This document shows positions 1 through 10,869 of a stretch of DNA of 64,000 bases, piece after piece; the first letter of the stretch is position 1, and each line of letters opens with the position of its first letter. Position numbers and translations under genes: made by a program. The notes below the pieces were generated by a model that saw only the letters and a list, made by a program, of their open reading frames with translations, did not search any database and was not told the origin of the DNA. This DNA comes from Acanthosepion pharaonis (taxonomy: Eukaryota > Mollusca > Cephalopoda > Sepiida > Sepiidae), in contig CAHIKZ030001779.1 of the NCBI GenBank assembly GCA_903632075.3, forward strand, positions 2,642,501 through 2,706,500, written 5' to 3'.

Positions 1-117
1 TTCCATCACTTTTGTTATTAGATATCCCCACACTGTGATAATAGAAGTTCTGCCAGTAATGGTGAAATGTTGTAAGAGCCAAGGCACAAATTTTAATTTA
101 CAACAAAAGTGATGGAA
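1..117. mobile_element. Short element bounded by 16-bp inverted repeats
   Basis: The first 16 bases (TTCCATCACTTTTGTT) recur as an exact reverse complement at 102-117. This gives a 117-bp unit with perfect 16-bp terminal inverted repeats and no coding capacity, the form of a MITE. The left end coincides with the window edge, so the true element may be longer and the target duplication cannot be checked. The superfamily is not assigned. Confidence 0.45.
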
Positions 118-311
118 ACAAAAAGAAAATGAAACTAAAAAAATCGGCTAGATTTTAAAAAAATAAAAAAATAAAAATTTAATATTCTTAGCATCCCTAA
201 TTCATGTGCATGTGTAGTGGTGCAAACATAACAAATTTAGTCCAATGAAGTCCTAAAGAAAAAAACATGCTATATTTCAGATATAAGTAAAAATATATCT
301 GTAAAAATACA

Positions 312-379
<68 letters not shown>

Positions 380-1190
380 AATTTGCATGTGTGTGTAGAT
401 ATATATTTTAATATATTATTAAGACCAATTGTTTATTAAATTCACACTTTTGATCCTTTAAAATAATTTTTGAATCCTTCCTTTTTTGTTTCTTCTATCC
501 CCAAATGTTATCTCATTTTTTTAAATTTTCTCATTGCCTTTTTTACACAAATCACATATTTATAATTCCTTTAATATGACACATTTTCTTTAAAATGCCT
601 TTAATCTGCTTTACATTTTTCTCTCTCTGTTTATTGCATATTGAGAAAATTTGAACCTCTCCCCAATTATTAAGACATATTATGCACCTAAGTGCTTAGT
701 GCTTAGTGTGAGTGGGTGTATGTCTAAAACAAAATTGGTCTGTGAATGGTTATTCCTGACTCTCTTGTTTTGTTGAGAAGCCAAACTTATGTTTATTTGA
801 CCTAATGTTATGCCTCCAACCTTATGGCTTTTGCTTTTCACCTTCATCTTTTGTTTTGGTGATTATTGTCATCAAGTTAAGGTGTCAAAAAACCCAGACA
901 AGCTACTGGCATTTTTTTGATGCAATCAGTGAAGAGAGTCACTAGAATCTTACTGACAAATGCTGAACAAAAATAACCAAATGTTGAAAAGCGAAAAAAA
1001 GTTCACCCTTCAAAAAGTACATGAAGTAGTGTTTCATTGAATTTTTTTATATGATAAATGAAGTAATTCTTTAAAATGAGTACAAAAGGAAATATTTTTA
1101 TATTGTTTACTATCAAATTCAGGAATGATCTCTATGATATAAATACTTCCAATAAAGGGGGTGGATGTAAATAAGTCTTTTAAATTGAAC
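118..1190. other. AT-rich spacer, no gene seen
   Basis: Apart from the (AT)n tract at 314-376, this stretch is AT-rich sequence with T-rich runs and frequent stops in all frames. I see no motif, repeat partner or coding signature in it. Confidence 0.6.
314..376. repeat. (AT)n microsatellite
   Basis: An uninterrupted alternating AT tract of about 60 bases. Open frames crossing it (YIYIYI runs) are artefacts of the repeat. Confidence 0.95.
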
Positions 1191-1199
1191 TTTGCTCCC

Positions 1200-2030
1200 A
1201 AAGCACATGACTACCTCTTCATCTTCTCTATTCAATTTACTTATTTCCTATACTAAATCTGTTATAACTGATCCATAAACTGAGGTATTTGAAGTGTTTA
1301 GTTTTTACTGAATCCACATCCTGAATTTTTATGATGGATTCAGGGTAGGTGTCATTGCTGCATTCATTCCAATTTCAAATCATAATTTCTGTTTTGGAAA
1401 GGTTTATTTTGAATACTATATCTTGGAACACTTGGTATAGGATGCTGATTTTCTGTTCAAGATCAATCTTATCCGAAATAATATAAATGTGTAAAATATG
1501 TGCCTCATCTTCAGTCCATTGACCTTGGGAGGAAAAGCAGGATCATTGTAGGTTCATTTATGATGTGCTAGGGAATACTTAAATGATCAGTCTCCATCTC
1601 TTCATATCTGTGCTTGTAAATTCCCAGGGCATAGTCTAGGAAAAGATTAAATAGACTGGGACACTTATGTCCTCCTTAACATATACCTGATGAGGTTTGA
1701 AATATTTTTGTAATGGGGTCCTTGAGAGACATGCAAGATTTTGTGAACTGATAGAGTTCCTCTACTAGATTGATGCATTCAATGTATTCAGAGCATGGCA
1801 GTTTCTAATGGATGAGAAGAGAAAGTCTCTATTGATGTGGTCATATACTGCTGTAAAGGTCGACATAGCAGGTATACAATTTCCTATCAGAGAGGTATGC
1901 AATTTCCTGAATTTGTTTGGTGACATGTATGCCAGAACAAAAACCAAATTGGGTTGTGAGTAGTTAACTTTCATAAAATGATAAGGGCCTAGTTAATATA
2001 ATGTTATTAATACTTTCATGATAATGGATC
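1200..2030 (-). mobile_element. LINE-A copy 1, reverse transcriptase fragment
   Basis: On the minus strand, 1,974-1,765 encodes a reverse-transcriptase palm segment, including 'AVYDHINRDFLFSSIRN', which corresponds to motif A of non-LTR reverse transcriptases. Reading on towards 1,200 in shifting frames gives a 'KTEIMIWN' thumb-like segment and a 'VDSVKTKHFKYL' segment, the usual order after the catalytic motif. Several stops and frameshifts show a dead copy. The lower-coordinate part is clearly homologous to 30,160-30,470: both contain the stretch around 'TTTTTATGATGGATTCAGGG'. Non-LTR origin is fairly sure; the clade is not. Confidence 0.7.
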
Positions 2031-3520
2031 CAACTGACATACCTCTGTACGTATAAGGGTCTTAAGGGCTAACTTTTTTTTTCCATAGTGCATTAATGCA
2101 TGATAAACTTCACTTTTGGGGGATGCATTTCTGATTCTGAGAATTTGGGGAAAAAGTAATGTGTTTTCAAAAGTTTAGTTTTGATGTCAAGTGATGCATT
2201 ATTATTCCTTAAATCAAAGTGCCAAGTTCAAATTCCATTCAGGTTCAGTACATCCACTTACATGAAGTGCTATGAATCCTTCTCTTCTTCCTACATGGGT
2301 TAAATAGTAGGACTTTTATCAGGAAAAATCATTGTTATTCTAAAAAGAAATTGTTAATGCAGTATTCATTCATAAAAAAGCAATTATTTTTACAATCCAA
2401 AATGTGTTTTGGCTTTAAATAGCCCACAAGATTGGGGATAAGTTGTTAAAACAAATCAATCTTTAATAAAATGTTTTAAAGATAAATTGATTTGGTATCA
2501 TGATATTAAAATAGACAAGAAATATAGTTTCTTCATGTAAATTTCACTAAAAATATATTTTTGCAGCTTGGTAAATATTTGTATTTTCAGATATTCATTA
2601 TCTTGTTTACTGATATTTTCTTTAAGTGGAATTCCAGACTTAAACATCTATTTTTATTTAAAACTGACCACATCATCTCTATGCTATTACTGTATATGTC
2701 ATTAAAATCTTTTTATCCCAACTACACAAACACACACACACACATATATATATATATTTGTGAACTTTTCTCTAATATATGGAAAGTTTGTTTATTCCAA
2801 CTCTGTACTTATCCTTTATAAGATTTTAATATTTTTATCATTATATTTTCCTATCATTTTCAGACAATGCACATAGAAACTATTTCTTTCCTAAATTCTA
2901 CATTGAATTTTATTTATTCATTTTTTCATCTCCTTATCAATTTACATACATAAAATAAAAAAAAGAAATTAGTTGATCTGCTGCAGATCAATTTCCTTTG
3001 AAATCATAAAGGTAACTTAAGGTAAAAAACAAATCTGTAACAAATTTGAGGAAATAGGAATAGATTTACATATACAAAATCTGAAAATCAATTGAATATA
3101 TATATCTTTAAAATTGAACTTTGGGTTAAGTTTTACTTCATCTTATAAAGATATTGTTTCTTTAAATTGTCTTCTTTTTCAAAATTTAAATTAGACCAAT
3201 CTTGTGATGAAAGTTAGTTAATTGGTATAAGTCAAATGCCACACAATGCTAAAAACAGTATGTCATAATATAGTATATACATTTACTGAAATATGTTGTC
3301 TTGTACTAAAAATAATGAGACTAACAAAGATTACTTAAAATAATGTGGTTTCAAAGTGCTAATAATTATTTCCAGAAATGCTTACTTCCACATTGCTTGA
3401 TTCCACATTGATAGTTCCATAAGTTTGGCATTGTGTGACATTATTGATTAAGATTAAACCTTTTCATTAAAACAAACATATTGAGGAATAGGATTTTTTC
3501 TTATTGTGTATGGTTATTTA
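2031..3520. other. AT-rich spacer, no gene seen
   Basis: No coding segment or repeat boundary recognised. A box-B-like string (AGTTCAAATTCC near 2,224) and a short (CA)n(TA)n tract at 2,727-2,757 are the only local features. Open frames here are low-complexity and hydrophobic from T-richness. Confidence 0.5.
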
Positions 3521-3526
3521 GCCATG

Positions 3527-3721
3527 TCATCCCACTGAAATGTGATGTGAGAAAAGGCCAGGTTTAATATGGTGAACTTGAGCACATACACCTGAACTAA
3601 AAACAAAAGTTGCCCAACCTTTGCAGCCATTATCATAATATAGTATGACTACCAAATCCCCTTCTCCAATGCAATGAGGGGATGCAGCATCAGGTTGCAC
3701 ACTGACTGAAGACAATGACAT
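3527..3721 (-). other. Unassigned 64-codon open frame
   Basis: A minus-strand frame starts with ATG at 3,721 and stays open for 64 codons with less biased composition than its surroundings. It contains 'GEGDLVVILYYDNG' and ends in an 'IKPGLFSHHISVG' stretch. I considered a weak resemblance to the N-terminal barrel of tRNA m1A58 methyltransferases (an EGD-then-G-F-H-x-x-IG pattern), but only a few residues fit and nothing downstream supports it. It may be a processed pseudogene scrap, part of an unknown element, or chance. Confidence 0.2.
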
Positions 3722-3724
3722 CTT

Positions 3725-4140
3725 GTTGTGTATGAGGGCTTTCCAAAATGTATCCAGTCATTTTAAATATGGTTGAACAGCATTGATATAACAAAAATAC
3801 CAATAAGAGGGGACCCTATTGTGCATGCATAAACAGATATTGTCCTATGTGATTACTAAATCAGCTATTGAGTGAGCCTATATAATGTATGACTATTTAT
3901 TAAAAATTATGAGTAGATTCTTTATGGCTCTTATGCATGTCAGTTCTACACCCCACTAAATTACAGTTTTAGTTCCATGAAAAACATTTTGTGGATCAGA
4001 TCAATGCAATGAGACAGCTGTTATTAGTCTTGAAAGAAGACTTTGGAGATTATCTTTAAAAGTGAAATGGACTCTAGGATAAGTGTGTAAAGTCCTATGA
4101 GGCATATGTTGAAGAGGGCTAAGGCACCTACTACCCAGGT
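3725..4140. other. Possible DNA-transposon remnant, weak
   Basis: The stretch opens with 'GAGGGCTTTCCAAAATG' at about 3,735, which is similar in style to the ends of some mariner-like elements ('GAGGG..T.CAAAA'). No matching inverted end and no transposase motif could be found, so this stays a suggestion only. Confidence 0.15.
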
Positions 4141-4323
4141 AGCCTATTTTTTTTTAAATTATTTTAAACTAAATGAAACACTGCACTATGTGCAAACTTC
4201 TAAGCTAGCTCCTATGAGGCTAATTGGGTCTCCTGCCCAAAACTAAAGAAACCTCTAGCCCAGCTTAGAAAACAGCAATGATAATTTTGAAGAAATAACT
4301 TTGAATTCCTCAATTCACTCCAT

Positions 4324-4515
4324 GGAACTTCAAAACTTCACTTTAACTCTGATTTGGGCTATTAGTCCAATTCTAGCCAAAAGACTGATTTGGGCTGAAA
4401 GTCTGATTTGGGACAAAATTCTAATTCAGGTCAAAAACTGACTTCTTCAAATCACAAACTCAGTGGAACTTCAAAACCTCATGTCACAAAAACTCTCACT
4501 TTAACTCTGATTTCT
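4324..4515 (+). repeat. Imperfect local direct repeats
   Basis: The string GGAACTTCAAAAC followed by ACTTTAACTCTGATTT occurs at 4,324-4,358 and again at 4,463-4,512, the second time split by about 20 extra bases. Between them 'CTGATTTGGG' recurs three times. It looks like local tandem duplication in decayed sequence of no recognisable function. Confidence 0.5.
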
Positions 4516-5990
4516 TGGTATTTTGAAGAAATAAAATTGATTTCTAAAATTCACAAAGCTTGGGAGATATTTTAAACTGAATTTAAAATAAAAATTGTTA
4601 AATTCACAAAATTTTTGTGTTACTTTAAACTCAATATAAATTAAAAACTTTTAAAATCATTAATTTTTTTCAGTTATTTTAAAATTTGAATTTTTAACTA
4701 TTCCCTCCTCATCCAAATCCTAATGCTGGATGGTAAAGCACCAGATGAAGGACAGATATTCAATCCCGGGATCATCCTGATTCGAAAAAGGTATAAGATG
4801 TCTATGTAGAACAAGTGTGGCCCAAGTTAGAGGGATTTCAGACACAGAGACAGTCAGACAGAATTTGCTGTTTATTTATTTAGATATTATACTTTTTGTA
4901 TACACCTTATATTTATGTGTATGCTTTTTTTATAGGAAGGAAGCTTGAAGCACATCTATATTCTGATTTGAACACTTATGGTTAATAAACTAAATAATAT
5001 CTTTAACTCCATAGACAAGTTTCAACTCATAACATCATACATAAATATTTATTCTTTGATCATACTTGTCTTCAATCTAAATAAGGTATTATTCTAATGG
5101 CTGACTGGCTTTCTTCATAAAAATCTCTTAGTATAATTCTGTGAAAATAATATTTTGATAATGTCTATTACTGTTTCAGTTATCTTTTGTTTAGATTGAC
5201 CGAAATAGTGAAGATATCCTGTTCATAAATTACTTAAAAGTAATAAAAGACTAACAGTGAAATTATACAGATGTCTTATGTTTGTATGCTCTTCCTTAAA
5301 TGTGAATTGTTGATTGCCTGGATTTGTGGATTCTAAGTGGTGACATGCATAAGCTTCTGTTAAAAGCCTAGGCTTAATGGGTGACCTAACCAGGATTCTT
5401 GTCTCTGCTCCATTCCATTATGTACTTAGGACAATGGCTACTGATTTTCTTAATAAGCCATCAATTTGCTAGCACAGACATTTGTAAGATACAACAATTT
5501 CCTATAGCTGTGTTTCCAAGTTAGTTACAATATATTTCCTATATTTTATTAATTATTAATAATTAACAATATTTTAGTATTTATATTATTGTTGATATTA
5601 TATATTTACATCAACTTAACTATAAATATAATGATATAAAAAAAACACTGGTTTTCTTGTAGTCTGTATGACATCAGAAGAGTATTCAAAAGTTGTCCCC
5701 CTTTATTTAACCTTTTTGGAGTTTGTCTTGGAAGGTGACATTGGCAGCTAATTTACATAGTAGATAGTAGTTGGCCAATCAAGGCTAGTCTTATTGCTAT
5801 ATCTTTGAAGGGTGTATGTGGAGAGGAGTAGCATTAATGATACACAGATTTCTCTGTTGAAATTCTATCCTAAATTACTGATGTAGAAGGTATAAGGCAT
5901 GTTATATTTAAAACCATGAAAGTTCCTGGAAAAAACATTGTTTTTTAATCAAATATGCTTTAATGAAAAATTGCTTTTAAATGCACCCAT
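4516..5990. other. AT-rich spacer, no gene seen
   Basis: Nothing coding is recognisable. Runs such as 5,545-5,640 are almost pure A/T. No repeat family was matched here. Confidence 0.5.
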
Positions 5991-6003
5991 TATATATATA
6001 TAT

Positions 6004-6066
<63 letters not shown>
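5991..6066. repeat. (AT)n microsatellite
   Basis: Alternating AT tract with one interruption. It abuts the 3' end of the LINE-B copy that follows, consistent with microsatellite growth at a retroposon tail. Confidence 0.95.
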
Positions 6067-6068
<2 letters not shown>

Positions 6069-6069
6069 C

Positions 6070-6440
6070 ATTTAACCCCAAGCAAGATAATAAAGACACT
6101 ATGACACAAGTTGTTACATAGTGTTAGATAATTTGAGAAAAAAAGCTCTACTAAGGAGAAAAATAATAAAAGAAACTGTTAGCATAGAACTTATGATCGC
6201 ATCTAACCATTTCAACTGTAAAATGATGAGACCTTACCACCAATATCTAGTACTGTGCTTAAATTCATAAAATACCATAGAGGAAAGTTCATCAGAACAA
6301 TTACCATGAAAGTATTTATAGAAAAGGCACAGTGAAGTGTTACATTAAAGAAGCAAATTATATTGTCAGTGATGACAGCAATACAAGCTGATGATTCCTG
6401 CTATGCTGTTATCAAACCCATAATTCAGAATTGCAATTAG
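6070..6440 (-). mobile_element. LINE-B copy, 3'-terminal fragment
   Basis: On the minus strand this matches the C-terminal coding end and 3' untranslated end of LINE-B: a 'YFHGN' equivalent, then a segment parallel to 11,150-11,260 (sharing 'CCATGAAAGTATTTATAGAA' on the plus strand). It ends with the family's 3' signature, CCAAGC on the plus strand near 6,078. It is severely 5'-truncated, as expected of incomplete target-primed reverse transcription, and has no intact frame. Confidence 0.65.
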
Positions 6441-6514
6441 AAAATAGACTCTTTTTAAGCATATACATTTTTTTTACCCATAACTGTCTCAGTTTGGAAC
6501 TTGACTGTCTTTTT

Positions 6515-6640
6515 TTTTTAATTATTTCATCCCAAGCAATACATAGCCAGTGAGATGCAAGGGGTTACTGAGTGTCAGAGAATATGAGACAAACTACTAT
6601 TAAGGAGAGAGAACAATAAAAGAACAAGAATTAAGATTTT
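6515..6640 (-). mobile_element. LINE-B copy, 3' untranslated end only
   Basis: The plus-strand run of T at about 6,511-6,520 followed by 'CCCAAGCAAT...AAGGGGTTACTGAGTG' is the reverse complement of the LINE-B 3' end plus A-rich tail. The same arrangement is at 10,880-10,950. This copy keeps only about 125 bases of the 3' end. Confidence 0.6.
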
Positions 6641-6988
6641 ACTAGTGTAGTTAGTACCTATTAAAAAGATGATGTGATGATTTACATACAGATAAATGAT
6701 AGAAATATTTACATATATAAAATACATTGTGTATCCCTATATATAATTTTTGTTTGGACACTTTGACATGGTGCAATGGTCAGCAAGCTTGATCAATTAT
6801 GACTGAATAATCCCATCAGTTCTATGACATTCTAATGACTTTATTATCAAGTGTAGAGAGGTAAAAATGTTTTTTTCTCATAAAACCCACTAACACCATG
6901 AGTAATAAATGAAAATTATTAAACTTACAAACAATAATACTGTATAATATTAAGGTAGCTGAAAGATAATATCAGGAATAGTAGTAGT

Positions 6989-7320
6989 TTGTTTTGTTTG
7001 TTTATATCAGACTTTTATTTCTTAGACCATTGTTGGATTCAAATATTTCCCAAGGTCAATAGGACATGAGGAGTAATGGGTTCTATCCAGCTGGCCCATG
7101 ATATGTTGGCTATGGTTTTTTGCATTCAGAGTTGCCCTGTTTGTACCACTAAGGCTAGAGAGCCTTGCTGGCACAAACATTATTTTGCCAATAGCTGGAA
7201 TCAGAAGAAATGGATTCATGTCTTTTCAAAAGGAATTAGTGTGAAGTAAACATAACAGCATTGGCTAGAATTTGAACTCAGCCTGTGAACCATTATGCCA
7301 CCTGCATATCCATTACACCC
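6989..7320 (-). mobile_element. tRNA-derived SINE
   Basis: On the minus strand a box-A-like TGGCATAATGG (plus 7,290-7,300) is followed by a box-B-like AGTTCAAATTC (plus 7,268-7,278). These are the internal RNA polymerase III promoter elements of a tRNA-derived SINE head, although their spacing is a little shorter than in tRNAs. The minus-strand 3' end is a simple (AAAC)n tail at plus 6,990-7,006. Head, body and simple tail total about 330 bases, a normal SINE size. The open frame at 7,022-7,219 lies inside it and is not taken as a gene. Confidence 0.55.
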
Positions 7321-7789
7321 CCATCACTTACTATTATAATTGTGTTTGTCCCTAGCTTTGTTATTTCACACAAACGTTATGTCCTGCTAGTACCTCATAA
7401 ATAATCAACTATTCTGTTTTGATTGTGTGTAAAAAGTGGTGAAAGACACTACTTGGTTTCAGTGAGAAAATGAAAAAAGGAAAGAAAAGAAGATAGAAGT
7501 GTTTAACAGCTGTCAATTTCAAATCTTTTCATTTGTACCACTTAACAACCAGCATTAATATTTATGTTTGCTATTGCAATATTTTGTTAAAATTGTTAAG
7601 CTCCAATATTTAATGATGCAATTGATGAATTTCAACATATTTTATTGTCATGAGCTTACTCAATTATAAACTTAAGAATTAAGATTCATCAGAAATAGGA
7701 AAACCATTAAATTTTCACAAGTTAAAACTAATTGCAGTAATTACAAGATAATCATTTAGATGTACAACTCAATTTCCAGTAGTTTGTAG

Positions 7790-8940
7790 CTCTCAATAAA
7801 TTTTGTCTTTTTGTTATTTCTCCCAAACCTTATTCTGCCATCCATTCAGTGAAACTCCTTAAGTATGTTATGTTATTTTCCTCTGTCCCTCTTGCCCTCA
7901 ATTTGTCCTGTGAGTAAAAATTTCAACTGTCTCTTTCTGAGTCTAAGTACAAGTATCCCTTTTTTCTATTTTATTTAAACTTCCTTGTGGTTCCCATGCT
8001 CCACCCATAGAATACTCAGCATCCTTCTATAGAACCTCATCTCTGTTACCTCACATTTCCTCTTCATCTGTGACAAAATTTTCCAGTATTTACTGCCATA
8101 TAAGAGGATTGATATTACACAGAAAATTTAGTTTCAACATAAAACAGCAGTTCTCCTTTGTTTCTAACAAAATTTTCCTATTTTTTAATACTTTGTTTAA
8201 CTTTTGGAAGGTATCTTTTGCTCTGTAAATGTGCCTTCAGATTTTTGTGTCACATTTAAAAACAGATATTGAAATTTTCACACTTGCTTGATTTTGACCT
8301 CTCCAATTTGTAGCTTACATTTTGGGCTGTTCCTCTTGCTGACAACCAGACATTATATCTTTTTACAATTGATGGTTAGTTCTTTTTCTTGCTTCTTTTA
8401 ATACCCTGTCTAGAAATTCCTAAAGATTACTTTCTATGTCTGCCATCAACACAGTATCATCTGTGTATCTTATGTTGTTATGATTGTATCCATCAATAAT
8501 GAATCTTGATAGTATTTCTACTTCTTTTAGGATATTTCTTTGCTGTATAGGTTAAATAAATCAGGTGAGATGACTCATCCATTTCTATTTTTGTGTCTTC
8601 ACTCAATTCATTTTTATCCATATGCAAGCAGTTTGCTTCCAGTATATATTCTGGATTATTCTAATGTATTTCTTAAATAAAATAAGTTTTCCTTATAGCT
8701 CAAATAGATCCTTGTGCCAGACTTTATCAAATGCTTTTGTGTAGTCCATGAAACATACATATATATCCTTCTACATGTGTATTGCTCTCTCTGATAATTT
8801 TTTGATCATAAATATTACATTTCTTGCTATTTACATTCATCATGGAAAATAATTTCTGTCTTGTCATATAGAAGATCCAGAATAACTCGATGAAATATTA
8901 AAATTCATTAAAATCTTAACAGATTTTGAAGAAACAGTAA
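7790..8940 (-). mobile_element. LINE-C (RTE-like) copy, RT to C-terminus
   Basis: Reading the minus strand from 8,940 to 7,790 in changing frames gives, in order, a motif-A remnant, a 'SPDLFNLYS' segment, a 'KELTINCKK' segment, 'KIKQVXKFQYL', 'ILLYGSKYW', 'FYRRMLSILW', 'ITYLRSFTEWMAEXGLGEI' and 'TKRQNLLRATN' (X = stop). This is the colinear RT-to-C-terminal order of RTE-type LINEs and matches four other copies in this window. It has many stops and frameshifts. The endonuclease domain is missing. Confidence 0.8.
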
Positions 8941-9773
8941 ACCATTCTTTACTTTCTGGGATATTCTGAGAATCAGTTTTGATATTTTTAGATTCTTAAT
9001 TAAAGATTCTTACATTAATTAAAATTATATTTTAAAAAATATAAATATCTTAATTTCAAAGAATAACAAAAAAATGTTTGGTATATGATAGTAAAGTTTA
9101 CAAAATATTCTCAAATAAATAAATATGCTTAAACAAATATTTAATGTTTGCATATAAATTAATCAATTTAGAAATAAAGGAAAAGGATCTTGTATGCCAT
9201 GAAGAAAGCCAGATGATTTTAGAGATCTTTTGATCTAAAGGTCATTTAATCTAAAGCATCAAAATCATGAAAAAATAAACCAAAATCATTTACTTTATAC
9301 TGAAATTATTTTTATGGAGATTAACACCTGAAAGTTTTTCAAAGTACTCCCTAAAATGCATTAACTTTAAAAGGCACAGTCATCTACAAATTATGAAGAG
9401 AAAATGTTTCAATAAAAATGAATCCCTCAAAATGTGTTTCCTTTCAGTATTTATTCTGTAATTAATTTAAAGTGGATAAAATTTATGACTTATTTTTTCA
9501 TCTAAAGCAATTTCCAAATTTCCTTGATTTTTGGTATATTACAAGGAAGCAAGTGACAAATCTGATTATGATCCTTAACTTTAAAGCATCAAATTTTTCT
9601 TAATAGTACATCAATAATTCCATAGCATAAAAAATGCATTTATTTTAGCCAAGAGATATTTATTTTTCAACATAATTTCATTCTTTTTCAATTCACTCAA
9701 CTCCGTGGAATATATTAATTACATACATTATTGATCCACCAATATACTATGTTGGAGATGTTATAATTAAAAG
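8941..9773. other. AT-rich spacer, no gene seen
   Basis: No coding or repeat signature recognised. The sequence is close to uniform A/T-rich. Confidence 0.5.
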
Positions 9774-9880
9774 AGGCAAAGTTTAACTTTTGTGCCTGCA
9801 AAAATGGTGTGTCAAAAGGATGGTTTTTCCCTTGACACTGCTATTATTTTATACTACCTTCACTCCTTTAGCAATGTTTA
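9774..9880 (-). repeat. Dispersed repeat D, copy 1
   Basis: The reverse complement of this stretch aligns with 36,043-36,147. Both contain 'GGAGTGAAGGTAGT', then 'AAAATAATAG', then 'GTGTCAAGGGAAAAA', then a TTAAAC-TTGCC end. In this copy GTGTCAAGG pairs with CCTTTTGACAC to make a hairpin. The element family is unknown. Confidence 0.6.
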
Positions 9881-10051
9881 TTGTTTTAAAAAGTGAGGAC
9901 TAGAATTTTAATAAAACTCTTATTTTTAATAAAATATGAATGTGAATTTATACATTTTCTTTGTTCTTCAGAATTTGTAACAAAAGTCTTAAACACTATT
10001 TATTAGATTATTTATTTATAAGAATAATTTTCACTATTTGCATTATTCAGG

Positions 10052-10565
10052 CCTCATCCTTGTCACCATATTTATCACAATGTTTCAGCCGTTGTATGCT
10101 CTGGCCTTCTTCAGCTGGTTGGAATGTCGAACTGAATGCTTACTTTCACTCACTGGGGTAGACTAGTTCCACGTGCCATGTCTAATGGATGTCAGTTATC
10201 AGTTATCTCCTGTTAATTCCTCTCTCAAAGTTCTCCACCGCCTTAAAATTTCTGTACAAATTTCTAGGTATTATAAACCTAATGTCTTCAGCACTTATTT
10301 TTTTACCAGTGCTCATATTGCAAATTTTGCTGTTACCATTTTATGTTTTTACCAGAGCTCATATACAAATTTTTGCTGTTATTATCACTTTTCTCTGGCA
10401 CTTCTTATTACTGGTTCCCATATTGTATTCATTTCTATGCTTGGTCGGCTCAGGAGGTTTTTGTGGCAGATTCCTTAAGTATACGAATTTTCCAATGATG
10501 TTCTTTGTCTATAATCTCAACTTGATCCCATAGAGGGTGGTGATCTCCCTTTTCTCTCCATAAAT
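10052..10565 (-). mobile_element. Penelope-like element, GIY-YIG end and 3' region
   Basis: On the minus strand, 10,565-10,395 encodes in shifting frames 'HHPLWDQVEIIDKEHHWKIR', 'ILKESA' and 'RPSIEMNTIWEPVI' followed by a stop. I recognise this as the end of the GIY-YIG endonuclease region at the C-terminus of Penelope-like retroelements. About 290 bases of non-coding 3' region follow, including 'CTGAAGA' (plus 10,108-10,114) and 'GAAAC' (plus 10,082-10,086), the two core strings of a hammerhead ribozyme. Such ribozymes are established in Penelope-like elements. The reverse transcriptase is absent. The frames at 10,173-10,533 on the opposite strand are shadows of this element. Confidence 0.7.
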
Positions 10566-10589
10566 CGCAAACTTAAGAAATCAGCACAT

Positions 10590-10700
10590 ATGCTAGGCCA
10601 GAGAATACAACAGCTGAAACATTGTGATAAATATGGCTACAAAGATGAGGACAATAGTCCGAATGATGTAAATAGTGTACATAATACTTCATCTCAGAAA
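10590..10700 (+). mobile_element. Penelope-like terminal region, opposite orientation
   Basis: The plus strand carries 'CTGAAACATTGTGATAAATA' followed by TGG, at about 10,612-10,635. The same string is on the minus strand at 10,088-10,066 in the Penelope-like 3' region. The two copies thus face each other about 0.5 kb apart. In this copy the CUGANGA core is lost (CTAGGCC), so a working ribozyme is unlikely. Confidence 0.6.
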
Positions 10701-10869
10701 TATAGACAGAAAGAATAATTTTATTTTTATAACATTCTAAATGTGAATCAACTAATACAATGCAATCATTTACCAATTTATAAAGAAGTAAATATGAAAA
10801 CAATTTTCTTATACATAAATTTACTAAATTTTAAAAATATGTGAAGCAAGTATAATGAAATCTTTATTA

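Noticed and set aside
197..388. Open frame of tyrosine-isoleucine repeats
   Set aside because: It is translation of an (AT)n microsatellite. The same applies to frames at 17,439-17,789, 33,895-34,120, 34,867-35,082, 49,258-49,511, 50,502-50,705, 56,898-57,444 and 58,192-58,464.
2215..2240. Box-B-like AGTTCAAATTCC as a tRNA gene or SINE
   Set aside because: No box A at suitable spacing, no cloverleaf and no simple tail were found.
10173..10533. Two overlapping 101- and 114-codon hydrophobic frames suggesting a membrane protein
   Set aside because: The opposite strand carries a Penelope-like GIY-YIG end with a clear family match. The hydrophobic frames are its antisense shadow plus T-rich sequence.
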